This document shows, piece by piece, positions 37,026 to 44,699 of a stretch of 64,000 nucleotides of DNA. The notes below the pieces were generated by a model. It was not told the DNA's origin. It saw nothing but the letters and a program-made list of their open reading frames with translations, and ran no database searches. The stretch comes from Chitinibacter sp. SCUT-21. GTDB taxonomy: Bacteria; Pseudomonadota; Gammaproteobacteria; Burkholderiales; Chitinibacteraceae. The translations under genes and the position numbers were made by a program. Where the stretch lies: the NCBI GenBank assembly GCA_041874755.1, contig CP102611.1, positions 620,001 to 684,000 of the forward strand. The letters are read 5' to 3'. How positions within the stretch are numbered: position 1 is the stretch's first letter; every line of letters starts with the position of its first letter.

Positions 37026-37706
37026 TTAGATTTCACCCCATTTGCGCAGCAAATTATGATAAACCCCAGTCAATTGCACCGCGGCTGGGGTATCACCCAT
37101 TTCTGTGCGAATTTGGCGGATGCTGGTATCCAAATCAAACAAGAGGCTACGCTCGCCCACATCTTTAATCATGCTTTGCATCCACATAAACGACGCCACG
37201 CGTGTACCGCGCGTGATGGGTTCAACACGATGCAGGCTGCTTGATGGATACAAAATCATATCGCCCGCAGCCAGTTTCACTTCGTGCAGGCCAAAGGTAT
37301 CTTCAATGACCAATTCACCGCCATCGTATTCATCCGGCTCAGAGAAAAACAGCGTAGCCGATAAGTCGGAGCGCACCCACTCGCCGGTTTCGGTAATGCG
37401 GCGCACGGCATTATCAACGTGATTGCCAAACGTCATCCCTTCGCCATAGCGATTAAATAGCGGAGGAAAAATCCGTTTGGGCAAGGCTGCAGCAAAAAAT
37501 AAATCATTATTAGCTAGCGCATCCAAAATCACTTGGCGCACGGCCACCGCCTGCGCGTCGTCATTCGGTAATTGCTCATTGTTTTTGACTTTGGCCGACT
37601 GGCTACCCGCAGTGATTCGCCCATCAAGCCAGTTGGCCCGATCTAGACGAGCACGACAGGCTGCTACGGTTGCAGTATCGAGTACTTGAGGAATATGAAT
37701 CAGCAT
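37026..37706 (-). CDS. piuC: PKHD-type Fe(II)/2-oxoglutarate hydroxylase (PiuC/YbiX-like)
   Basis: A 226-residue dioxygenase, the usual PiuC/YbiX length. The facial triad is visible: H-x-D in GNHVDNAVR and the distal His in SSSLHRVEPITRGTRVASF, which also carries the 2-oxoglutarate-binding Arg. The N-terminus MLIHIPQVLDTATVAACRARL is family-like; the ATG at 37706 is preferred over a TTG nine codons upstream. It is 84 bases downstream of a siderophore receptor, the usual companion of piuC, so a role in iron-siderophore uptake or processing is likely. The exact substrate is unknown. Confidence 0.88.
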   Translation of the reverse strand: MLIHIPQVLDTATVAACRARLDRANWLDGRITAGSQSAKVKNNEQLPNDDAQAVAVRQVILDALANNDLFFAAALPKRIFPPLFNRYGEGMTFGNHVDNAVRRITETGEWVRSDLSATLFFSEPDEYDGGELVIEDTFGLHEVKLAAGDMILYPSSSLHRVEPITRGTRVASFMWMQSMIKDVGERSLLFDLDTSIRQIRTEMGDTPAAVQLTGVYHNLLRKWGEI

Positions 37707-37790
37707 AAATATGATTTCCAAAATAATGAGCAACTATGGCCGAGATATACTCGGCCATGTATTGCTTCATACTCTATTTAGAATATAGTC

Positions 37791-40052
37791 TTAGAACTTA
37801 TACCCAGCGGTTAAACGCGCTGAACGCGCAACGCCCGGCACACTAAAGCCACCGTACAAGCCTTCGTAGTGCTTGGTATTGAACAAGTTATACACGTTCA
37901 ATTGTAGGGAGAAGTCGCGGTGGCTCCATTCGGCCATCGCATCCCAACGCACATAGCTTGGCAGGTAAACGATATTGGCTTCGTTGGTGTAGCGTTTGGC
38001 CATCCAATTTGCCCCGCCGCCCACTTTCCAATTGCCGTCGATTTGGTAAGTCGACCACAAATTAGCCGTGTATTCTGGCGCATTGGCAGGCTGATTACCT
38101 TCTTGATCTTTGCGCAATGGATTGGCCACTTCGTCGATCACCGCATCCATCCAAGCGGCACCGGCAAATACATGCCATTTGTCCGTTATGCGGCCAGCAC
38201 CTTCGATCTCGATACCATCGGTATGGCGTTTACCTGATAACAAGTACGGTTTCACAACGCCCGGTTCGATATCAGTTTGGCGCTCATTGGTTTTCTCGGT
38301 ACGGAATACCGCGGTGCGCAAGGCCAAATCACCGTCCAGCAAAGTCCATTTCGCGCCGATTTCGTAGTTGACGTTCTCTTCTGGATCGGTCATCGCGCCT
38401 TTCGGGTCCATCGAATACGATTCAGCAGATGGGTTAAACGATGTACCGTATGACACATAGTACGATTGCTGCTGATCTGGCTGGTAAATCACCCCCGTAC
38501 GCCAGCTCCACACATTATCGGTGCGGCTAGTGTCCGCACCTGCTGGCAATTTGGTGTAGGAAATATTGTCGGTACTGGCTTTAAAGCGATCGTAACGCGC
38601 ACCGAGCAAAACTTTCCATTGCGGATTGATTTCAATCATGTCTTGCAAATAAAAGGCAACCGTATCCGCTTGCGCGTCAAAAGCCACGGTTTTAATCGGA
38701 TCGCTACAATTGGCGGGTACACCACTGGTATTTGGATTGCCAACAGTCGTGCTTGGCATTGCGCAAGATTGCGGCAAACCATTTGCACCCAGTTTTTGAC
38801 CTGGGCGCGTATCCACTTGCACGCGACCGGTGTTAAACACGCTTTCACGCGTCAACTCTACGCCCGCCAATACATTGTGGCGAATCGCGCCGGTTTCAAA
38901 ATCCCACAGCAAATCGGTGACGTTAGACAAAATTTCCTGTTCGCGATCACGCAATTTGCGACCGCGGGTAATTACTGTGTTATCCGACAGCGCTTCTGAC
39001 GTATTAGCAAAGCTCAGACCCGGCGCATTGGCGCGCAAATCCAGATCATATTTACCGTAACGAGTCGCGTTTTTGATCGTCATATTCGGGTTGATCTGAT
39101 GCTGAACGCTTAAAGTTGTCACATCAGTGCGTGTTTTTTCTTGGTCAAAGTCTTTTAAACCATAGAATGTCTCAACGCGATCAATCGGCTGATCGTTACC
39201 ATGAATTGAGCTATTGCCAGCTTTGGTGCTTGGCGTAGTCGCTTTACGGTAGTACGGCACACCGTAATCGGGCACATTGTTTTCTTCGTAATGCACATAC
39301 GACAGCGTCACTTCAGTCGGACCACCGATTCCCCACTTAATGCTCGGCGCGACGCCCCAGCGATTCATTTCCGCACCTTCACGGAAGCTACCCGCTTTTT
39401 GCCCCATCATCGCTACGCGCACGGCGGTATTGTCGTTCACTGATTTATTCAAATCGGCTTCAGCGCGGTAATAGGCATCAGTGCCAATCGACGCTGAAAT
39501 CTGATTAATGTCGCCCAAATATGGGGTTTTGGTTACTTGATTCACCACACCGCCAGTCGAGCCACGGCCATACAGCATCGAGGCTGGGCCGCGCAAAATT
39601 TCTACCGTATCAATAAAGAAGGTATCGCGGTTGTATTGCGCTGCATCGCGGAAATTATCCAGATACAAATCGTTTGATGCATTAAAGCCGCGAATACGCA
39701 CGCCATCACCGCTGGCGCCGCCTTCGGCTGCGTTAAAGGTTACGCCGACCGCATTACGCAGCGCTTCTTTGAGCGAATTGGCATCTTGGTCTTGCATCAA
39801 TTGCTGCGTGACACTAGTGATCGACTGTGGCACATCACGGGTATCTTGCTGAGTGCGACCAACAGAAACCGTTGGCGCTTTATACGTATCGACCGTATCT
39901 TTCTTACTTGGGTTTTGTGCTGTCACTTCAACCGGTTTGAGTACGGTCTCTTCCGCGTGTACACCGCCCGCTACCACACCAAACAACGCTGCCGCTGCTG
40001 GGTATTTGGCCAAATGGCGTACGCCGGTTTTTTTCTTGTGGATCTCTCTCAT
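37791..40052 (-). CDS. TonB-dependent siderophore receptor (catecholate, PiuA/Fiu-like)
   Basis: A 753-residue outer-membrane receptor. The signal peptide ends near GVVAGGVHAEE (about 34), and a TonB-box-like stretch follows in the early mature part. The plug includes TRDVPQSITSVTQQLMQDQ, VRIRGFNASNDLYLDNFRDAAQYNRD and VEILRGPASMLYGRGSTGG. The C-terminal 22-strand barrel ends VARSARLTAGYKF with the terminal Phe. The NAVGVTFNAAEGGASGDGVRIRG run and pairing with piuC point to catecholate or monohydroxamate siderophores. A hairpin terminator lies upstream, so it has its own promoter. Energy should come from the tonB-exbBD genes just beyond. Confidence 0.92.
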   Translation of the reverse strand: MREIHKKKTGVRHLAKYPAAAALFGVVAGGVHAEETVLKPVEVTAQNPSKKDTVDTYKAPTVSVGRTQQDTRDVPQSITSVTQQLMQDQDANSLKEALRNAVGVTFNAAEGGASGDGVRIRGFNASNDLYLDNFRDAAQYNRDTFFIDTVEILRGPASMLYGRGSTGGVVNQVTKTPYLGDINQISASIGTDAYYRAEADLNKSVNDNTAVRVAMMGQKAGSFREGAEMNRWGVAPSIKWGIGGPTEVTLSYVHYEENNVPDYGVPYYRKATTPSTKAGNSSIHGNDQPIDRVETFYGLKDFDQEKTRTDVTTLSVQHQINPNMTIKNATRYGKYDLDLRANAPGLSFANTSEALSDNTVITRGRKLRDREQEILSNVTDLLWDFETGAIRHNVLAGVELTRESVFNTGRVQVDTRPGQKLGANGLPQSCAMPSTTVGNPNTSGVPANCSDPIKTVAFDAQADTVAFYLQDMIEINPQWKVLLGARYDRFKASTDNISYTKLPAGADTSRTDNVWSWRTGVIYQPDQQQSYYVSYGTSFNPSAESYSMDPKGAMTDPEENVNYEIGAKWTLLDGDLALRTAVFRTEKTNERQTDIEPGVVKPYLLSGKRHTDGIEIEGAGRITDKWHVFAGAAWMDAVIDEVANPLRKDQEGNQPANAPEYTANLWSTYQIDGNWKVGGGANWMAKRYTNEANIVYLPSYVRWDAMAEWSHRDFSLQLNVYNLFNTKHYEGLYGGFSVPGVARSARLTAGYKF

Positions 40053-40092
40053 GGTCTTCTCGTTTTAACGACTTCTAGGGAAAAAATGGGCA

Positions 40093-40116
40093 AAAAAAAG
40101 GCGGGATTAACCCGCC
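40093..40116 (-). terminator. Terminator of the tonB-exbB-exbD operon
   Basis: GGCGGG (40100-40105) / CCCGCC (40111-40116), 5-base loop, with an A-run at 40092-40099 giving a T-run on the minus strand. It lies downstream of exbD (ends 40310) and just upstream of the receptor gene, separating the two transcripts. Confidence 0.8.
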
Positions 40117-40309
40117 GTGTTTCGGTTAATCTAAAAATCAGGGCCAAGCGACACCTACCGTCGAACTGACGGAGTTAAGCAGTCTTAAGTAGGTACAGCA
40201 GATCAACCTTGACTCCTTGCCCTGCTCGAGCAAATGGATTAATTGAAAACACCGCGGGGATCCCGCCCGTTCAAGCGCGTTTGCTTTAATACAAATGTGT
40301 TCTTTACGT

Positions 40310-40732
40310 TTACTTCGCAGTCGCTTCACCATTGGTCATCAGACCAATGCGCGTCAGCCCCGAGCGCTGTGCAGCTGCCATCGCCTCGGCAATGCGCTCG
40401 TACTGCACGGTTTTATCCGCATATAAATGCACTTCGGTCAGCGGGTCTGCGGCAAAAGCGGCGGCAAAACGTGGCTCGAGCGCAGCCACTTGAATCGGCG
40501 TTTGATCGTCGAGCAAACCGCCATCGGCTTGCAGCGTTAATTTAATTGGCTGCTTCGTTTGCTCAACCACCGCCGCGGTGGCTTTGGGTAATTCAACGCG
40601 TACCGCGTGCGTCATCACCGGCGCAGTCACAATAAACACCACTAGCAGCACCAGCATTACATCGACCAGCGGCGTGGTATTGATTTCCGCCATTGGCGCT
40701 GCATCTTGCGAGGAAAAACTACCGAATGCCAT
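40310..40732 (-). CDS. exbD: Biopolymer transport protein ExbD
   Basis: A 140-residue ExbD/TolR-type subunit: short cytoplasmic N-terminus, one membrane helix (about 16-38, with Asp in AEINTTPLVDVMLVLLVVFIV), and a periplasmic domain with VELPKATAAVVEQTKQ and VHLYADKTVQYERIAEAMAA. The ATG at 40732 has a GGAGG 6 bases upstream, inside the 3' end of exbB; a GTG two codons earlier is less likely. It overlaps exbB by 14 bases. With ExbB it forms the proton-driven motor that energises TonB. Confidence 0.93.
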   Translation of the reverse strand: MAFGSFSSQDAAPMAEINTTPLVDVMLVLLVVFIVTAPVMTHAVRVELPKATAAVVEQTKQPIKLTLQADGGLLDDQTPIQVAALEPRFAAAFAADPLTEVHLYADKTVQYERIAEAMAAAQRSGLTRIGLMTNGEATAK

Positions 40733-41393
40733 GGCCACCCTCCGTCAACAGCTGAGCATGCAAATCATGGGTAAAGCCATCGAGCTCTTGCGCCAAACGA
40801 CGGTTACTGCGAATAAACGCGTTGTACGCTACGACCGCAGGAATTGCGACCGCCAAGCCAGCAGCAGTGGCAACCAAAGCTTCACCAATTGGTGCGGCAA
40901 CGGTAGTTAGCGATGCATTTCCCGCCGTCGCAATCCCCACCAGTGCGTGATAAATGCCCCACACCGTGCCGAACAGGCCAATAAATGGTGACACCGAACC
41001 GGTTGTCGCCAACCAAGTCAGACCACGCTCCATCTTGGCCGTTTCTTGGCTGAGCTTGGTGCGCAAATTGCGCACTAAATAATCATCGAGCGAAACAGCT
41101 TGTCCTAAACCGCCGCCTTCATGCGCACGGTAGTGGCGCAGGCTATCGGCGCCTGCACAAGCCAGTTTCGCGGCTGGCGCCTGATGCTTCACCGCCAAAC
41201 TAAGCGCTTCTTGCCAGTCTTGGGCTTGCCAGAACGAGGCCATAAATTTTTGCTGATGGCGCTTCATCACCCACAATAAACGCGAGCGAGCAATAATCAC
41301 CACCCAGCTCACAATAGACATCAGCACCAAAAGACCAAATACTGACTGCAAAATCGGATCACCCGAATGCAAAACCAAAGACAAATCCATCAC
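40719..41393 (-). CDS. exbB: Biopolymer transport protein ExbB (MotA/TolQ/ExbB family)
   Basis: A 224-residue membrane protein with three helices (about 15-37, 125-147 and 160-190). The family core is LTWLATTGSVSPFIGLFGTVWGIYHALVGIATAGNASLTTVAAPIGEALVATAAGLAVAIP in function, with the pore segment GTVWGIYHAL. It supplies the proton channel of the TonB motor. It follows tonB by 6 bases and overlaps exbD. TolQ is the main alternative, but the tonB and receptor neighbours favour ExbB. Confidence 0.93.
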   Translation of the reverse strand: MMDLSLVLHSGDPILQSVFGLLVLMSIVSWVVIIARSRLLWVMKRHQQKFMASFWQAQDWQEALSLAVKHQAPAAKLACAGADSLRHYRAHEGGGLGQAVSLDDYLVRNLRTKLSQETAKMERGLTWLATTGSVSPFIGLFGTVWGIYHALVGIATAGNASLTTVAAPIGEALVATAAGLAVAIPAVVAYNAFIRSNRRLAQELDGFTHDLHAQLLTEGGHGIR

Positions 41394-41399
41394 AAACCC

Positions 41400-42119
41400 T
41401 TACGACTTTTTGATTGAAAAATTAACGGGTACAACGACAGTACCAGCAACCGCTTCATCACCCTTTTTCGCCGGCACAAAGCGCCAGCGTTGCACGGTGG
41501 ATTGCGCCACCGCATCTAAGCGCGGATAGCCACTGCTTTTGTGTAATTCGATTTTTTCTGGCAAACCGGCGGCACTGACTAGCACGCGCAAATACACCAC
41601 GCCCTGCTCGCCCAGCGACAATGATGCGGGCGGATACGGTGGCTTGGGGTTGCTTAAATAATTGGCGTGAAAACTCGGCGCACTCAATACAGGCTCAGCC
41701 TGCTGACTTTGCCCTTCCCTTCCGCTAGAGGGCACGACGGCAGCTTCAGTGCTGGGCTTAACTTGCTCCTTAGTTAGCTCAGCGTTTTGCACTTCTTTTG
41801 CGGCAGCCACCTCCATTGTCGAAACCCGATCTGGTGTTTCGGCTTGGGCTTGCGGCACCAAAATTCGTTTGGGCTGCGCGATGCGCTCCTGCACTTTCTG
41901 GCGCACCTCTTTAATTTTTTGTTTTACCTTTGCAACGGGCTTAGGCTCTTGTACCTGTGGTGCAGGCTGTGCTTGACCCATAGGCAAGGGCACAGCTTGT
42001 AAAAAGATGGGTTCATCGACTGGCTTAGCCTTTTGCATTTGTCCTAATTGATAAAACAATGCGCCATGGGCGAGCAGAACAGTAAGGAGTGTTTTTTTGC
42101 TATCGAGAATCATTCGCAC
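41400..42119 (-). CDS. tonB: Energy-transducing protein TonB
   Basis: A 239-residue TonB: N-terminal membrane anchor (about 8-28, KTLLTVLLAHGALFYQLGQM), then a long Pro/Glu/Lys/Gln-rich spanning region (about 35-140). The C-terminal TonB domain (about 155-239) includes KPPYPPASLSLGEQGVVYLRVLV and SSGYPRLDAVAQSTVQRWRFVPAKKGD. First gene of tonB-exbB-exbD, with a Fur-box match just upstream of the ATG. It carries proton-motive energy to receptors such as the one at 37791-40052. Confidence 0.93.
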   Translation of the reverse strand: MRMILDSKKTLLTVLLAHGALFYQLGQMQKAKPVDEPIFLQAVPLPMGQAQPAPQVQEPKPVAKVKQKIKEVRQKVQERIAQPKRILVPQAQAETPDRVSTMEVAAAKEVQNAELTKEQVKPSTEAAVVPSSGREGQSQQAEPVLSAPSFHANYLSNPKPPYPPASLSLGEQGVVYLRVLVSAAGLPEKIELHKSSGYPRLDAVAQSTVQRWRFVPAKKGDEAVAGTVVVPVNFSIKKS

Positions 42120-42127
42120 ATATTACC

Positions 42128-42146
42128 GACAATCATTCTCATTTGC
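42128..42146 (-). promoter_or_regulatory. Fur box upstream of tonB
   Basis: On the minus strand this reads GCAAATGAGAATGATTGTC, matching the 19-base Fur consensus at 14 of 19 positions. It lies 9-27 bases upstream of the tonB ATG, where bound Fe2+-Fur would block transcription under iron-replete conditions. The match is by eye. Confidence 0.75.
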
Positions 42147-42292
42147 AATATTTAGACTGTGATTCTTACATTAGAGATGTCTAGGGCGAGGCATCCAAGT
42201 GAATCATCTTCGACTCAAAAGAAAACCATGAGGTATACCCATAAAAAATATATATCAATTGATTCAAAGAGATATACTTAACGGCAGTATAG

Positions 42293-43186
42293 CTACGTGG
42301 GAATAAGTACTTTTCTGGCCTCATCGACCAAACGGCGTGATAGCCGCTCTAGACGCGGCGATTGCACCTTCCAGTGATGCCAATACAAACGCACGTCGGT
42401 GGGCTTTTGCGGAGCAACATCAATCAAAGCACCACTTGCAATGTAGGCGTCCGCCTGCAAATGCGGCACCATGCCATAGCCCAAGCCCAATAAAATGGCA
42501 TGCAAATATGGTTCGCTCGCGGGAATGTGGTGCTCAGGATAGGCGCCGGGGCGCAACCCCAGTAGCTGCTGTAAAAATGTCGATTGCAAAGCGTCTTTGC
42601 GATTAAACACCATGACCGGCGCTTGACGGGCGGACTCGCGGCTCAGACCCGAGCTAAACCAGCGGCGATTAAATTCGGGTGATGCCAACATGCGATAACG
42701 CATTACCCCCAATTCATGCACCACACATCCTTGCATCGGATGCGGCTCAGCCGAGACACAGGCCAGGGCCTGCCCTTCTTGCATCAGGGCATAGGTATGA
42801 TCTTGATCATCGACGGTTAGACTCACCAATACATTTTCAGTGATTAAAAATTCACTTAAAGCAGGCAACAGCCATGTACTTAAGGTATCGGCATTTACGG
42901 CCAGCGGCACAGTCAACGGCGCAGCGGCCTCGCCCGAGAAGCTGGCGAGAAAATCTTGTTCTAACAGCCGAGCACGCCGTAAATACTGAATTAACTGCTG
43001 CCCCGCCATCGTTGGCCGACATGGACGAGAGCGCACCAACAGCGGCGTACCAAGTTGAGTTTCTAGCTGGCGTACCCGCTGCGAAATCGCTGATGGCGTT
43101 AAATGAAGCGCGACCGCTGCCTGCTCAAAACTGCCACCATCAATCACCGCCAACAAAGCCTCAGCCTGTTTATGATCAAACTGCAT
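42293..43186 (-). CDS. argP: LysR-family regulator, ArgP (IciA)-like, divergent from exporter
   Basis: A 297-residue LysR regulator. The N-terminal helix-turn-helix is QAALHLTPSAISQRVRQLET in type (residues about 15-45), and the C-terminal ligand domain includes LAVNADTLSTWLLPALSEFL, typical of ArgP. In E. coli ArgP activates argO in response to arginine and lysine. It is divergent from an ArgO/LysE exporter, its expected target, with a 152-base shared gap. The start at 43186 (MQFDHKQAEAL) is chosen over an upstream frame of 27 codons that has no family character. A second paralogue lies at 47982-48890. Confidence 0.88.
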   Translation of the reverse strand: MQFDHKQAEALLAVIDGGSFEQAAVALHLTPSAISQRVRQLETQLGTPLLVRSRPCRPTMAGQQLIQYLRRARLLEQDFLASFSGEAAAPLTVPLAVNADTLSTWLLPALSEFLITENVLVSLTVDDQDHTYALMQEGQALACVSAEPHPMQGCVVHELGVMRYRMLASPEFNRRWFSSGLSRESARQAPVMVFNRKDALQSTFLQQLLGLRPGAYPEHHIPASEPYLHAILLGLGYGMVPHLQADAYIASGALIDVAPQKPTDVRLYWHHWKVQSPRLERLSRRLVDEARKVLIPT

Positions 43187-43338
43187 ACTCGCGCCTAAAT
43201 TAAGATTTTTTAATGAATATAAAGATAATTTAAATATTCTGTATTTAGCAAGACCGCCACCGCACAATAACGCTCCAAGCGCTGCATTACATCATTCGCC
43301 CGCAGCGGCATAACAAAACCAATAACGAGTTCACAATC

Positions 43339-43968
43339 ATGGCAAGCAGTGTGTTTTTTCAAGGGATGGCGCTTTGCGCGAGTTTAATCATGGCAATCGG
43401 CGCGCAAAATGCCTTTGTATTGCGCCAAGGCATTAGCCGGCAACATTTATTTACTGCCGCAATGACCTGCATTTTTTGCGATTTTTTATTGATGTCGGCC
43501 GGCGTGCTGGGCATGGGCAAGATGCTGCAAGCTCTACCTGATTTGCAAGTATGGATGGCAATTGCCGGGGCATTATTCGTTTTCTGGTTTGGTTTTCAAT
43601 CACTAAAAAAAGCCTTTAAACCACAGGCGATGGTACTCGATCAAAGCGAGCAAGAAGCGAAAACAGCCAAAAGCGTGATCTTCGCCGCCTTGGGTTTTTC
43701 TATTTTGAATCCGCACGCGATTCTAGATACCGTGGTCTTAGTCGGCGGCATTGGCGCCCAACAGGCACCAGCCAACCAACCGATGTTTTTAATGGGTGCG
43801 GTGAGCTTTTCTGCGCTGTGGTTTTTATCCCTCGCCTACGGAGCTAGCAAACTCGCCCCCCTATTTGCTAAACCGATCGCTTGGCGGATTTTGGATGGCT
43901 TGATTGCACTAATGATGGCTGCAATTGGTGTTTCACTATTAAAAATGAGTGGCATCTTTGCTGCCTAA
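43339..43968 (+). CDS. argO: LysE/ArgO-family amino-acid exporter
   Basis: A 209-residue membrane protein with about six helices. Family signatures are MALCASLIMAIGAQNAFVLRQGISRQH and the NPHAILDTVVLVGGIGAQQ segment in the second half. Such exporters remove excess arginine or lysine. The divergent ArgP-like regulator supports an ArgO-type role. A strong terminator follows at 44048-44095. Confidence 0.92.
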   Translation: MASSVFFQGMALCASLIMAIGAQNAFVLRQGISRQHLFTAAMTCIFCDFLLMSAGVLGMGKMLQALPDLQVWMAIAGALFVFWFGFQSLKKAFKPQAMVLDQSEQEAKTAKSVIFAALGFSILNPHAILDTVVLVGGIGAQQAPANQPMFLMGAVSFSALWFLSLAYGASKLAPLFAKPIAWRILDGLIALMMAAIGVSLLKMSGIFAA

Positions 43969-44047
43969 ATTTTAAGCAGCGCAGCAAAATCCAATAGAAA
44001 CAATACGCTAGCCAAACCATCCACAGCTTATTCATTCATCTATGCCA

Positions 44048-44095
44048 GCAAAGCGGGGATTAAACCTACCGCTCATCCCCGTTTTGCTTGTTTTT
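44048..44095 (+). terminator. Terminator of the argO-like gene
   Basis: 13-bp stem (44048-44060 with 44075-44087, one G-U pair), 14-base loop, followed by TTGTTTTT. It is 80 bases downstream of the exporter stop. Confidence 0.85.
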
Positions 44096-44314
44096 ACACC
44101 AATCATCCTCTAATCAATCCGATCAAGCACTTAGCCTACTTACCCACAAGCAATGTGGGTTTTTATCCACGTGTATCGTGGATAAGCACGTGTTTCGATA
44201 AATCGGTTGAACTCTATTTTCGATTTCGCCACAATCTACTTGACGTATACTGTCAGAAGCTTGATCTAATTGACGTTCAGGCCGATACCCCCACTCTTTA
44301 CCCCGAGCGTAATC
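44096..44314. other. Gene-free region with DnaA-box-like dyad, repeat copy and hairpin
   Basis: This stretch upstream of the DUF6394 gene has no coding frame. It holds one copy of a 25-base direct repeat (44124-44148, partner at 46790-46814). It also holds a hairpin ACCCACA/TGTGGGT followed by Ts (44142-44164), and an inverted pair of DnaA-box-like 9-mers, TTATCCACG (44163-44171) and CGTGGATAA (44177-44185), with a 5-base spacer. The promoter of the DUF6394-channel pair must lie here; no convincing -35/-10 pair is seen. Confidence 0.6.
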
Positions 44315-44698
44315 ATGAATATTGAAAAAGTCATTTTTGGTTTTTTTATTTTGCTGGCTTTTACTCTGAATTTTGGCTTCGTCATCGGTGAAATAGATGT
44401 TGCGCATCAGCACGATGTATTTGAATTATTTGCCGCGATTGTCGTCAATTTAATCGCCACCACACTGAAATTTGGAGATCGCACCCAAGTGGGTGCGCTG
44501 CATTTGGCCACGAGCTTAGTTGCTGATTTGCAATTAATTACCGCGGCTTTAGTGTGGGGCCATGCCGAATATGTTTCCGGCGTGGGGATGACGCCGGGTG
44601 TAACGTCAATGATCGTGTCGTTCGCAGCTGGCGCATTGGCAGCCAATGTGGTGTCCGTTGTGCTATTGATTGGCGAAACACTGCAGCACCGCCGCTAA
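44315..44698 (+). CDS. DUF6394 membrane protein upstream of the channel gene
   Basis: A 127-residue, strongly hydrophobic protein with about four helices. The stretch ELFAAIVVNLIATTLKFGDRTQVGALHLATSLVADLQLITAAL is the conserved core of DUF6394 as I remember it. Function of the family is not known. It ends one base before the ATG of the channel/TrkA gene, so the two are translated together; it may be an auxiliary subunit of that channel. The ATG at 44315 has only a weak GAG site. Confidence 0.75.
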   Translation: MNIEKVIFGFFILLAFTLNFGFVIGEIDVAHQHDVFELFAAIVVNLIATTLKFGDRTQVGALHLATSLVADLQLITAALVWGHAEYVSGVGMTPGVTSMIVSFAAGALAANVVSVVLLIGETLQHRR

Positions 44699-44699
44699 T

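Noticed and set aside
40138..40332. Minus-strand 64-residue frame between exbD and the receptor gene
   Set aside because: It begins inside exbD, has no ribosome site, no family resemblance and crosses a region with no coding character.
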